64,000 bases of DNA from Mesostigma viride (lineage: Eukaryota; Streptophyta; Mesostigmatophyceae; Mesostigmatales; Mesostigmataceae): contig RPFO01001195.1 in assembly GCA_009746045.1 (NCBI GenBank), positions 18,468 to 82,467 on the forward strand. Reading direction: 5' to 3'. How positions within the stretch are numbered: position 1 is the first letter of the stretch; the number at the start of each line of letters is the position of its first letter. A program made the translations under genes and the position numbers. The notes below the pieces were generated by a model. It saw only the letters and a list, made by a program, of their open reading frames with translations, had not been told where the DNA came from and searched no databases. This document shows, piece by piece, positions 24,201 through 35,251 of this stretch.

Positions 24201-27200
24201 CCTCTAGTGGGGTCATCGCCCGGCAGAACATCGAGGGGGCTGCCATGCCACAGGTGAGAGCTCTGGCTTCGGTGGTGTGGGGGGATGGTTTAAAAACAGC
24301 TGCCAGCCCGCAAAGCCAGCCCTATTTCCGTTTTACAGGCCCGCATCCTTGATTGCCCGGCGGAAGTGCAGCAGCGGGTTCCCCTTCCCATCTCGCAGCG
24401 TGTTTGTCCACCGCAGCGTGTTTGTCCACCGCATCATGGTTGTCCACCGCATCGTGGTTGTCCACCGCAGCGTGTTTGTCCACCGCATCGTGTTTGTCCA
24501 CCGCAGCGTGGTTGTCCACCGCATCGTGGTTGTCCTCCGCATCGTGTTTGTCCACCGCAGTGTGTTTGTCCACCGCATCGTGTTTGTCCACCGCATCGTG
24601 TATGTCCACCGCAGCGTGTTTGTCCACCGCATCGTGTTTGTCCACCGCAGTGTGTTTGTCCACCGCATTGTGTATGTCCACCGCAGCGTGTTTGTCCACC
24701 GCATCGTGGTTGTCCACCGCATCGTGGTTGTCCACCGCATCGTGGTTGTCCACCGGAGCGTGGTTGTCCACCGCATCGTGTTTGTCCACCGCAGTGTGTT
24801 TGTCCACCGCATCGTGTTTGTCCACCGCATCGTGTTTGTCCACCGCATCGTGTATGTCCACCGCAGCGTGTTTGTCCACCGCATCATGTTTGTCCACCGC
24901 ATCGTGTTTGTCCACCGCAGCGTGTTTGTCCACCGCATCGTGTTTGTCCACCGCATCGTGTTTGTCCACCGCATCGTGTTTGTCCACCGCAGCGTGTTTG
25001 TCCACCGCATCGTGTATGTCCACCGTGGCTCTTGCACGCGGGGAGTCGTGATTGACAGTTGACGTTAGGAATGAGACGCATGTGACATGAGAAGTTGACC
25101 TGCTTTGTTCTCTGCACCGGGGTCTCACCTCCTTGGATTGTGAAAATGTTGTCCTCCCTTCCTCACCTCTGACACCAACCCCCCCCCCCCACCACCACCA
25201 CCACCACACACACACACACACATGCGGACATATTGCCCCCCCTCCCCCCTGCCCCGGCCACCAACACAACCACCACAAAATACGTGGCCAGATATTGCCT
25301 GGCTCGCTGCACGCACTCTCCCGCGAGGCGGTGCAGGTGGCCGCGCCGCTGGTGGCCTCCCTCAAGAGCAAGCTGCTGGCGCTGCTGGCGCGCGCAGAGA
25401 AGGAGGAGCGCCAGCATAAACTTGGGTGCGTGGCACAGCAACGCCAGCATTCCCACGGAGCCGGACGCGCGGGTAGGTGGGAGGGCGTTGCGTGCACGGC
25501 ACAGCATGGGTCATGGGGCGGGATGAATGGCGCCGGATGCCATGGTCACGGCGACGGGAGCGTCCGCGACCCACGCAGCACGGAAAGGCAGGGTCGCGGC
25601 AACGGCAGCGCCGGGGTCGGGCGACATGGCACGGAGAGGCAGGGGACGGGGACGGCAGCAGCAGTTGCGACAGCAAGCCGGCACGAGGCATCTATCCGCG
25701 GGCCCCCTGTGCCGTCGGCAGAGGAGAAGGGTGCTTCAGCCTCGGGAGGAGCAGAGGAGCCCGTGGCTGCCTCTGGCGACGTCACGCGGGGGGCAGACGG
25801 TGATCCCAAGGCCTTGGCGAGGGGCGACAATGACGTCAGCGCCGGCAGCCTGTACCGGACAGCGGCCGCCATTCTCGGCGCTAGCTCCCACGGCGACGTC
25901 AGCAGTGACGGCATCAGCGGCGGTTACGGCAACCGGAACCAGACGAGTGCCGCCGATTCGTCCCGCGAGGACGTTTCCACTGGCCATTGTTCGCTGGGGG
26001 GCGGTGAGGGCGTCTCGGTCTCGGTGTCGGCTGCCAGCGAGCATAAGAACCCCCGCCGGTCATTTGCGCGCGCAGTTCGGTCTCGCGGGAAGACTGGCCG
26101 AGCGTTCGAGTGCCCGATCCAGGCGGGTCCTGTCTCCGCACGCACGGCCCCAAGCACGCTCCCAAGCCCACTCCCCAGCACAGGCCCAAGCACGGCCCCA
26201 AGCACCAGCGCAAACTCCACCGCGATGGTGACGGCACGTCTGCCGGGGGGACATTCTTCATACCCACTCCCCCCCCTGGGGGATGACGAGAGGAGCCCTG
26301 GACGGCAGGACATCACAGGCAGCAGCACCCACACAGCCGCGAGCGGCTGCACGGCAGCAGCGAAGGGAGATGAGCTGCTGGCCGATCCAGAGGGCGTTGG
26401 TGGTTTGGCCGAGCGTGCGGCTGGCCCTGCCCCTGCCGCCGCAATAATGCTTGCGTCTGAGGGGCTTGCTGAGCGAGTAGCCCCAAACACTCGAGCGCCC
26501 CTCGCGACTGCGCATCATTCTCCCATGGCCACGGAAGGGGATGAACACCCACCACCCAACGATGGGGCCACCTGTGTCCGCGCCTCGTCCTCCAGCCGCG
26601 TCCACCCGCATGCCGCCCTGGCCGGCCTGCGCACCGACATCCACCGCCGCCACGTCGAGCTGACATGTGCGGTGGCGCGGGCGAGGGAGCTGGAGGGGGG
26701 ACTTCTTGCGCACGCTCACGCGTGGCTGGCCAACGTGGAGCGCGCAGGGCTGACGCGGCGCGTGGCGGAACTACAAGCGGGCGCCGCGCAGAAGGTAGGG
26801 ATGCCGTCTCGCCGCCAGGTGGCACGTCTGGCCTGGCCTGGCCAGCTGTCAATGACAGACTTGCTTGCGTCCATCCCAGCCGCACGATTCCCTCAACCTG
26901 CGCTGCCTGCTGCTGTCTGCTCGGGTGCCCGCACAGCTGCCCACACGTCGTTTTGTGATGGTTTGGCGCTAGTTTGGTGTTGGGTTGGTGTAGGGTTGGT
27001 GTTGGGTTGGTGTTGGGTTGGTGTTGGGTTGGTGTTGGGTTGGTGTTGGGTTGGTGTTGGGTTGGTGTTGGGTTGGTGTTGGGTTGGTGTTGGGTTGGTG
27101 TTGGGTTGGTGTTGGGTTGGTGTTGGGTTGGTGTTGGGTTGGTGTTGGGTTGGTGTTGGGTTGGTGTTGGTTTCGTGGTGATTTGTTGGTGGTTTTGGTA

Positions 27201-30200
27201 CAACCAGATCTATGTCCCCTATCGCTGCCACGCTTGGCCCTCGTAGTGATGCCGCTTCCCCTGCCCTCCCTCCTCCCCTCTTGCTGCCCTCCTTTCCTCT
27301 TCCTGCTGCCCTTCCCTCTTCCTGCCCTCCTCTGTTCCTGTCTCCCTCTTCCTGTCTCCCTCTTCCCGCCCCCCCTCTTCTTGTTTCCCCTCTTCCCGCC
27401 CCCCCTCTTCTTGTTTCCCCTCTGCTCGACCTCCCCTCTGCCCTTGCGTTCCTCCGCTGGTTGCTCTGCCCTCGCGTTCCTCCGCTGGTTGACCCCCTTT
27501 GTTCCTCCGCTGGTTGACCCCCTTTGTTCCTCCGCTGGTTGACCCCCGTTGTTCCCGTTTCACTCGGGACCTGGTGGCAGCCCTCTATTCCCTCGCATCT
27601 GATACCATGCGTTACTATACTGTATCCCTCGCATCTGATACCATGCATTACTATACTGTATCCCTCGCATCTGATACCATGCATTACTATACTGTATCCC
27701 TCGCATCTGATACCATGCATTACTATACTGTATCCCTCGCATCTGATACCATGCATTACTATACTGTATCATGGTTATACTGTATTTCATGCATGTATGT
27801 GCTACTATGTCGGCTAGTATCGGCGTTTGCTTTTTCCTGCCTTGCGCTTGAAGGCCTCTCTCACGCTTGAGTGCCCGGAACCTACTGTTTTTTCGGATCC
27901 GTCCCCTGCTTGTCCCAGTTTTTTTTTGTGGTTGGGACAAGCACCTTTTTCCGCAGGCCATTCGGGTGACCGAGTTCCTTTTCCGTGTCAAATTTCTTAA
28001 CTTTGTTGTTGTAAAGCTACGGTACACGCGGAAAGACCTGTGCAGCGGAACATTAACCTACGGCAATCGACTCACAACTACGTACTAGGTACGGTACATT
28101 CTTCAGGAAGAACGAATTCGGTTTAGTACACGTTCAGAGCGTCCTATTTACCAATTTCGTCGTTGTCCCAAGCCCGGAGCTGGGACAAGCCGAAATTGGT
28201 GCCGCACAGCCAGACAGCAGGGCGCCGCGCCGATCCTATTTGGAACTTGGAGCCTATTTTGGCCATGCGTGAGAGGACGAAGCCGAAATAGGGTGGATTT
28301 TGGCCAAGCGTGAGAGGAACTTCGGGAAATAGGTCGTACCCCTAAAAAAAGTTTGTTCCGGGCCCAAGCCAACTTTGTGTTGCCTGCCTCATTCCCGTAA
28401 TTTATCATCTTCAAGGTGTATATAGCACGCCCATGTAATAATGTAATATTAACGATATAGTTCATAATATTATATTGACTCGCATGTATACATGCATATG
28501 TCATGGCTGCACCGCGCGCTTCTCACGAATACCCTCTACACTGTACTGCCATGGAAATTAAGTGGGCCCTCTCTCTTGTGCATCTGGACCATGTCTGATA
28601 TCGCCATCCTTATCCATGGTGTCGCCGAACGCCCCGCACCGCAGCTGGCATCCGTCACCATGTCCCTCGCAGCCGGCGTGCCCGCGTCCACGCTGCACCA
28701 GCGGTGGGAGGCCGCGTTCCGGTCGGCCGAAGCCACCAGCGCGCGCATGCGCCAGCTGGACATTGCGCGCGCCCACGCCGAGTATGCCGAGTACGGTGGG
28801 GCGGGGAGGGGAGAGGGGGTGGGGAGGGGGGAAGCAGGAAGGCAGGGGGGGACCGCATTGGAGACGCTACGGGGAACAGAACGAAGGGAAAAGGGGTATC
28901 GGACGGCGGAATAACAACCGGGTCGGAAGCACGAGGACGGATCCCAGAGGACGAGGAGACCAAGGGAAGGGATGGGAGGACGATGAAGGGAGGGATGGTG
29001 GATGGGGGATGGGAGGCAGCAGGAAGAGGGCAGGGCCGGTTGGGTGCTGGGGGGAGCGCGGGAGCACAGGGCACTGGCCGCGCGCGTGCGCTAGCGCAAG
29101 AGATCAGTTCCTTGCGGCGGCGGCGCGATTTGGACCTCTTCTGCCGCCAGCTGCCCCTGTACGCCGAGTGGCAGCACGCGCGCACACACCTGGGCTACCC
29201 TGAGCTGGCGCTGCTGCGGCTGGTCGACCCGCTGGTGGGCCACGTGGGGCTGAGTGCCCCGCGGCCAGCTGACCCCATGAGCCAGGCCCATGTAGCATCC
29301 CTCAAATTAGATGCTGCATCCGGCACAGGAGTGGGCAGTGGTGGCCTTGGCCCGCACGGTGGCCCTCCCACGCCCTTTGGCCGAGACGAGGGAGAGATTT
29401 CCCATGCAGGCTCCTGCCTGGCGGACTACGAGATGCTCGAGCGTGTCACCTGCGGCTCCTCTCCCTTGGCCACCACCCTGCAGAGGTCCCTGGGTGGGCA
29501 CGATGCCCCTCGGCGCGATTCCCTTGGGGGCAAGGATGGCGACAACGCATCAGCCGCACCAGGTGGCGCCCATTTGTCACCGCACGCGCCCTCACTCGGT
29601 GGCGCACCTCTAGGAAGCGCTTCCGAGGCAAGTAACCCGTTGGCCCCACGTCCATCAGCAAAGGGAGAAGGATCTGACACATTCCGTGCCACCCTGCAGG
29701 GCCGCCCTTGCCGACTGCTGCGCATTGACCTGGCGGATGCGGCCCAGGTGGCCCACCTCCACTTCCTGCTGACGGTCGTGCGGCGCCAGCTGGCGCACCC
29801 CTACGTGATATCGATCGACGGGTGCTTCCTGGACGGCATGGCGGCGTGGGTGCAGCTGCCAGCGTACAGCAAGGGGACGCTGGCCGACTGGGCGGCACGC
29901 ACCGCCCGGCAGGCCGGCGGGGGGGAGGCGGTGGCCGGGGGGGGGCAGGGGCGAGGGGAAGGTGGCCGGGAGGCAGCGCTATGGCGGCTGGTGTGCGTGC
30001 TGAGGGAGGTGCTGCGAGGGGTCGAGTTTATTCATAGTCGCGGCGTCGTGCATGGGCGGCTCTCCTGTGACAACGTCAGCATGTGAGTGTGGGCACATGC
30101 AAGAGTACGGATTGTTGGATGGCATGGGGTTAACAAGTACACAGGGGGCGGGGGTGATGCAGAAGGGGAGAGGAGGCCGGGGGCTCCTTGCATCCCTGCC

Positions 30201-33200
30201 CTTATTCCAAATATTTGCTGTATGTTTTATCTTTCTCGACAATAAAATTTACTGTTTTTTGTTCAATGGGCAGATTCTTAAGGCAATGGGCTGATGGTGT
30301 CCCAGAGCTCAAATGAGGAGCAGCCCAGCGGCCCCAGCCTATGCTGGCATGTGCTAGGCGTTCACTGGACTAGATAGCCCCCCGACCTGTCTCGATGTCT
30401 ACTCACCTCATCTCATCCTTGGCATGGACCCTTTGCCTGTCTGTTGGCTACTTGTGCCCGTCCACGTGGCCCCCGCTTTTGCCCCGCACCTGCCTGTTGA
30501 ATGCTGAACACAATGACCCAAAACACAAAGCCCGAGTGCCATGCCTGTTGGATGCCTGCCGAAAGGAATGATTCCTGATGGAATTGCATGCGCGGCGGTC
30601 GCGCCATGTAATCTGCCTTGCTCTTCCCTTACCCTGCAGGGGGGATGGCGAGCCTCCGATGCCGATTCTATCCGGTATGGTGCCGCCGCTGCTGCCGCCT
30701 GCCACCGCTGCTGCTGCTGCTGCTGCTGCTGCAAATGTTGGTATGAACACTGAGACCGCGGCGTCCGCCGGCCGGGTCCACCCCAGACTGGCGGTGGGTA
30801 CCGACGACAGCGACATCGACGACAGTAACTTGGGTACTGGCGAGGGTGTTGAATCATTTTCTCACGACATGCCCCACGGCAGCCCCTCGGACGATATGCA
30901 CGCGTTTGGTGTGCTCGCGCTGCGGTGCTTCTTCCCCGGACGAGACGTCTCCCCCCTCCTTGATGCGCTCTCGCAGCCGCAACGAGGGGGGGGGCACCTG
31001 GCAGCGCCACCGCCCCTGGTGGCAGATGCCCACCAGTCCAATACAAACAGCAACGCCCCCCGGTCTACTGTCAGCAGCATGCATACACCCCCGCGTGCTG
31101 CGGTTCGCGACCACAGCCCGCACCGGCCACCAACGCCGCGGCAGCAGCATAAGCAAAGGCAGCCATCGCACAACGCCCACCGTTGGGGCCACAGTGCAGG
31201 CCCCTACGAGAGTCCCGCCGCATCCCCCCCATGTCTACTGACGCACGTCCCCAAGGTCTTGGAGCTGTTCCTCCGGCGACTACTCCAGCCGGATGCGGTC
31301 CAACGGCCCAGCGCGACCGCGGCCCTGACCGACCCTCTGTTCCTGGGGGGCATACCTGCGGGGTCAGGGGTGGGGGTGGATGTGCCGGACGCAAGCGCTG
31401 GGATTCGACACGGCAGCACCGGTCGGCCCCGCAGCCACGCGGCCGCGCCCCGTCACAAAGGGACCAGCGCGGACGCGTCTGGGACGCTAGTTTCTGGGGA
31501 CGTCATGGGGGTGAGGCCCGATGATGACGGGGGTGGCGCCCAATTGGCCACCCCTTGCCCTGGTTGTGGGGCCACCAGGGGGGAGGGAGGCACGGGAAGG
31601 CATGGGCAGGGTGGTGTGTCCGTGCTGGACGGGGATGGGGATGGCAGCAGGCGGCAGAACGGTGCATCCGCGAGGGGCGCGGAGCGCGGGCTGGAGGACC
31701 TCCCTGCGATCGTCGCGGCGATAAAGTCTCATCGCAAGAGGGTGGCGCGCGCCGCGGTGACCCCTGGGGGCAACGGCCGCGTGGTGCCGCTCACGGTGAA
31801 CCGATCCAATGTGCTGGCGTCCGCGTTGTGCGCGGTGGTAGGGCAGCCACCCTTCGCCGACATTCCTGATGGCGATGGTGACCGTGACGGCGGCCAGGAC
31901 AGCCCACACGGGGCCAAGGGGGCCCGCCGCCGGCACCAGAGCGCGCGTAGCAGCAGCCGGGGGAGGCAGCGAGAGACGGACCCTGCCCAGAGGGGTGGCC
32001 CTGGCCTTGCAGGTGGGGTCATGGTCGGGGACATGGATGGGGGTGGGGGTGGCCGACCGCACATGGGGAATTACCACAACATGGTTTTGGTGCCACGCGG
32101 CGGGGTTGCTGTCCCCAGGGATGGTGTGGGGGGCACGCCGGACAGGGCGCGCGTGCGGGTGCCCGCATCCCCGTGGCATGCCTCATCCTCGGTGGGTCGT
32201 CGCTCGCATGGCCGACGATCGGCGACGAACGTTATCCCCCCGTTGTTGCTGCTGGACCCCGCGGTTGCGGGTGACAGCGATGCCCTGTTCCGCCCACTGG
32301 CGGTCTCGTTTGAGGGCGAGGGGTCGGCGTGGCATGGGGGCCTGGTCGACGAGTTCTTTTGTGCCTTCTTCACGGCCTTCGTGGAAGAGCACTGTGGGGA
32401 TGCGGCCGAGGGGAGCTGCTGGGTGCTGCCGACGCCACCGGTGAAGGGTGGCGTGCCGCCAGGAAGGGAGGGGTCGCCACGGTGGAGAGAGGAGATGCCA
32501 TCGTGGGGGGGCGCCGAGGGGGGGCAGGAAGGGCGTGCCGGGCCCAGCGCGGATGGACAGGGACGGGGCAGCTCCAGGGAAAAAGAAAAAGGATGCCGGG
32601 GGGGGCAGGATGGTGGCGGTACTGGGCATGGTGGGGAGATGGGGCAGGGGGGGAGGGATGGACTTGGTGTCACCCGGGGTGATGCCGGAGGAAAAGTGGC
32701 CATGGCCCAAGATCAGCCATGGCCCGCGCAAGGCGGCCCGACAGCCCTTGTGAATAAAGGCAAGGGCGCTGCCACCCCAGAGAGGCACGCCCAGGTGTGT
32801 CTGCCCATGGGGGATGCCCATGGCGATGGCCATGGCCTCACCCATGCCCAGGCAGGAGACGGCGACGCGTGGGGGTCTTCCCCGGATCGCTGGGAACCCT
32901 CGGGGGAAGGTGGAGCGATGATACCACCCTGGCAGGCGGCGCCGGCACACCGTGACGTCGGCAGGTACAGCGCTGAGGGCCATGGCCCCCATGACCTCCT
33001 CCCTCACGCTGGGGGCCACCTCCACGACCTCCTCCCTCATGCTGGCGACCGCAGGGACAGGCATGCCATGAACCGTGGGCACGATGCGGTGACCAGAAGT
33101 CACATCGCTGGGGAGCCGCGAGGACAGGGTCATCCCAGGACACCGGGACCTGCCGGACGTGGGGGTGTCCATAACACAGCACATGTGCATGCGTACGTGT

Positions 33201-35251
33201 GGCCTGCCCACACGGGTGGATGGGCACAACCCGCTAACCCGACAGAGCGCCACCTGGCCATGTGCCGCCTTGCTGGCATGCTCCTCTTCAAGTGCCTTCT
33301 GGATGGCCGTAAAGTGGCCACCCGCAGCGGCAAGCAGCTGTCCCCCGTCCTGTTCAAGCACTTGGTCGGGGCGGCACCGAGCGAGGACGACCTCCACGCG
33401 TTCGACCCGGCTAAAGGCCGCCTGCTCCACCAGGTCATGCTGGCAACCGCGACGGAGCTTCCCTACCTGGGGCTGTTTTTCCCCGGGGGCACCGCGAATT
33501 CCATTGTCAAGGATCAGGATGATGACGACAGCAACGAGGAGGAAGACGAGGGCAGCATGGGGGCAGCCGTGATGGCGGCGGCGGCAGCAGCAGCAGGGGG
33601 CATCGTGGCACCTGGCGGCCTGCTTGGCCATAGATCCGCTCAACCAAACGAGATAACGAGATTTGACACGGCGGCACCCAAGGTTCCACCTGACCATGCG
33701 CCGGGGCTGTTCTTTCCCAAGAGCACGTCTTCGCCTCCAGCACACCCAGCCTACAGGCCCGCCGATGGAGGACATGTGCCCTCCCTGTCCAAGGATACCT
33801 GTTTGCCTCCCCCTATACAGCGTGCGTTCTTGCCCCCGTCACGCCCAGCCCCCATGCAGGTCCATGTGGAGCAGCCGCTGACTGCTGGCAACCGGCGCGA
33901 CTGGCTGCGGTGGATGGTGCACGAGTCGCTGGTTGGGTGCCGGCATTCGTCACTCGACGCGTTTGCGCAGGGGTTCTGGCAGCTGGCAGGGCGTGCGGCA
34001 GCAGACACCGAGCAAGCGGCGGCGACCACGCCCGGGGGTCACCAGGGGGCGGGCATGCCTGGCTCGCCTGGTCACTATATGCCGGGCGCGCATGGAAATC
34101 ACACACACGGCGACGGGGACGCACAGGCCCGTGATCATGATACCCCCACCAGGTGGCCGCCGCGCCAGGGGCCCCTGCACCCTATTTATCTGCTCCAGCA
34201 TCCCCAGGGGGGTGGCAACGAGGGGGCCCCCCACGCGGCCCATGCCAGGCCGCACCTGGGGGGGGGGGCACTCCGCCACCCCAGCCCCGCCCACCGCCAG
34301 GCGAGCCCTCTCCGCCGGCATGTGAACGAGCGGCCCGTGACGCGCGCTAGTGGGCGGGGTGGGGACAGGCCCCACGTGGCCTTGCCCATGCTGCTGGCGC
34401 GGCTCACGCAGCTGTCAGCAGAAGAGCTCATGGCGCTGGCATGCGCGCCACCGCACGTGGACGCGGCACTGTTGCTGCGCTGCGTGCGATTCGTGCTCCC
34501 CGCGCATGGTCATCATCACCCACATGCCGAGGGGGGGGGGAATCATCATCGTGCTGAGGGGGGGTGGACTCAAGCGGCGATCCCTCAGTTGACAGGGAGG
34601 GAGGGCGAGGAGCGGGGGCGGGCAGCAGCAGTGGATGCAGTGGAGGGAGATGCGGCTGCTCGCGTGGTGGCGCCTGCGTCTGGCATCGCTCCTGGAGGCA
34701 CGCCAACGGATAACCTCTGGCAAGCAGGCTCCAGCCACCCTGGGACGCAAGCAGACCTGCGGACGCAAGCAGAAGGCGATGGATATGGGGCAGGGGGCCC
34801 ATTGGCCCCGCGGCCTGATGCGGATGGGGCGCCGCACAGGCCTGGCCACAACGCCTCGTCCCGCAACGACGCCGACTTTAAGGCCACGTTTGAGCAGGCG
34901 ATTCGGGCCATGTCGCAGGAGGCCCTGCGAGGACTGCTCGTGTTTGTGACGGGTGCGGCGGTGCTGCCCAGTCGCGCCGACACTCGGCCGGGCAAATCAT
35001 GCATCGTGGTGGAGAGGCTGGGGCCGGGAGTCAGCGCCACCGCCACTGCCTCCGACCACGGCGATGCTTATGCCCTTGGTGACGCTTCTGCCCTTGCAGG
35101 TGCCCGGGGCGGGGGCGGTGTTGGCCTGCGGCTCCCTCGCGCGTTCACCTGTGCCAACTTGTTGCTGCTGCCAGACTATGGCTGTGCCGAAAAGCTGCAG
35201 GGCCAGCTTGAGATAGCCATCCGCAACGAAGGGACCGGCTACGGGCTGTGA
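18215..35251 (+). CDS. Ankyrin-pseudokinase-HECT E3 ubiquitin ligase
   Basis: Proposed exons: 18215-18288, 18997-19108, 20153-20251, 20977-21571, 22550-22713, 23189-24253, 24339-24377 (3' end uncertain), 25292-26794, 28645-28795, 29101-30082 and 30640-35251. All ten junctions match in phase and the sum is 9,396 bases (3,131 aa plus stop). Domains in order: ankyrin repeats (about residues 63-290), a long low-complexity and helical middle, a degenerate kinase fold (about 1375-1830), and a HECT domain (about 1980 to the end) with catalytic Cys at about 3099. HECT ligases take ubiquitin from an E2 onto this Cys and pass it to substrates recruited by the N-terminal part. The HECT N-lobe carries large Gly- and His-rich insertions. 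The final exon's continuous frame could hide unspliced introns. The last 30 residues, including LPDYGCAEKL and a terminal GYGL, are intact. The start codon is the least certain point. Confidence 0.7.
19205..19620. repeat. About 36-bp minisatellite carrying 5' splice-site sequences (HECT intron 2)
   Basis: About ten copies of a unit of roughly 35-37 bases built on gagaggggtaagtgcgatag and a ggagggggg tail. Nearly every copy contains GGGGTAAGTG, a strong donor match. The real donor of the preceding exon (19109, GGGGTAAGG) has the same context, and looser relatives lie between it and the array. Confidence 0.85.
19967..20055. repeat. Short imperfect repeat (cttgtcatgggtac) in HECT intron 2
   Basis: Six or so tandem copies of a 15-base unit, variable at the end (tgggtac, tggatgc, tgggtgt). 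A related cttgtcat block recurs just before the next exon. Confidence 0.7.
20153..21560 (+). other. Ankyrin repeats of the HECT protein
   Basis: Splicing 20251 to 20977 joins GHPLDARNR to AGETPLHVASREGH, making a canonical ankyrin helix-turn (D..N..GETPLHVA...GH). The repeat before it is WLHLAAELGEAELARFL. A later one reads DTAGRSPIDVARDAPMAAFL at about 21470-21530. Ankyrin repeats bind proteins, so this is a likely substrate-recruiting part. The join itself is good evidence for the exon boundaries. Confidence 0.75.
21815..21955. repeat. G-rich cggt/gggc/gggt simple repeats in HECT intron 4
   Basis: Clusters of cggt, gggcg and gggt units on the plus strand give many G-runs of three or more. 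It leads into the 10-bp array downstream. Confidence 0.75.
22026..22368. repeat. 10-bp array (gtgtgattgt) in HECT intron 4
   Basis: About 33 near-identical copies of a 10-base unit. A few have c for g at the ends. The His-Asn-Thr-Gln-Ser reading frame on the minus strand is an artefact. Confidence 0.95.
22732..22811 (+). repeat. Poly(G) tracts beside the donor of HECT exon 5
   Basis: Two long G runs and shorter ones start 19 bases after the GTAAAG donor at 22714. On the RNA strand this could form a G-quadruplex near the 5' splice site. Exact run lengths are suspect in any assembly. Confidence 0.8.
24398..25024. repeat. 18-bp array (tgtccaccgcatcgtgtt) at the end of HECT exon 7
   Basis: About 35 copies with two alternating forms (accgcatcg and accgcagcg). 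All six frames are open because the unit is a multiple of three. In the frame of the preceding exon it would encode RVCPPH/RVCPPQ repeats until a stop at about 25053. I treat it as intron because the exon at 25292 joins in phase to 24377, but a coding role cannot be excluded. Confidence 0.9.
26975..27172. repeat. 11-bp array (ggttggtgttg) in HECT intron 8
   Basis: About 17 tandem copies, nearly perfect. The unit is G/T-only on the plus strand, so the two strands are strongly asymmetric. Confidence 0.95.
27333..27552. repeat. Pyrimidine-rich and 25-bp repeats in HECT intron 8
   Basis: A cttcccgccccccctcttct duplication is followed by about four copies of a roughly 25-base unit containing gttcctccgctggttgaccc. 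Confidence 0.75.
27587..27775. repeat. 36-bp array, five copies, in HECT intron 8
   Basis: Five tandem copies of a 36-base unit containing cgcatctgataccatgcatt and ending tatactgtat. AT-richer than the surrounding sequence. Confidence 0.95.
27907..27943. other. Hairpin with 11-bp arms in HECT intron 8
   Basis: TGCTTGTCCCA (27907-27917) pairs with TGGGACAAGCA (27933-27943) across a T-rich loop. The arm sequence recurs in the hairpin at 28150-28200. Confidence 0.8.
28150..28200. other. Long hairpin sharing arms with the one at 27907
   Basis: Outer arms ACCAATTTCG and CGAAATTGGT (perfect complement) enclose inner arms TTGTCCCA and TGGGACAA. The whole 51 bases fold on themselves. The two hairpins are about 240 bases apart; the interval could be a small inverted-repeat element inside the intron. 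Confidence 0.8.
29421..31340 (+). other. Pseudokinase domain
   Basis: The order is kinase-like: DYEMLERVTCGSS as the glycine-loop strand, CRLLRIDL for the strand that normally carries the ATP-binding Lys, HPYVISIDGCF, LRGVEFIHSRGVVHG, DDMHAFGVLALRCFF (DxxxFG of helix F), then a C-lobe ending LQPDAVQRPSATAALTDPLF. Every catalytic signature is lost. HRD-Lys-Asn reads HGRLSCDN (30051-30074). DFG reads LSG (30668-30676) and is visible only after removing the intron 30083-30639. The VAIK Lys is absent. It should not phosphorylate and probably acts as a docking or regulatory fold. Confidence 0.65.
30707..30732 (+). repeat. Triplet repeat (GCT)n coding poly-Ala
   Basis: A GCT run encodes nine alanines in the pseudokinase region of the HECT protein, right after the LSG motif. 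Likely length-polymorphic. Confidence 0.85.
31796..35248 (+). other. HECT catalytic domain
   Basis: The N-lobe opens with VNRSNVLASAL, then DALFRPLAVSFEGEG and GGLVDEFFCAFF, the hallmark of HECT. After a roughly 280-residue insertion comes LAMCRLAGMLLFKCLLDGR and LSPVLFKHLVG, then NRRDWLRWMV. The C-lobe has LRGLLVFVTGAAVLPS and LPRAFTCANLLLLPDYG. The catalytic Cys codon is 35150-35152, 32 residues before the end, as usual for the family. All core motifs are present, so activity is likely. Confidence 0.85.

Noticed and set aside
26880-26937. An extra HECT-gene exon reading HDSLNLRCLLLSARVPAQ
   Set aside because: An acceptor is present and the frame is protein-like, but the possible donors (GTGCCC, GTTTGG) are weak and the gene model is phase-consistent without it. 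Left open.
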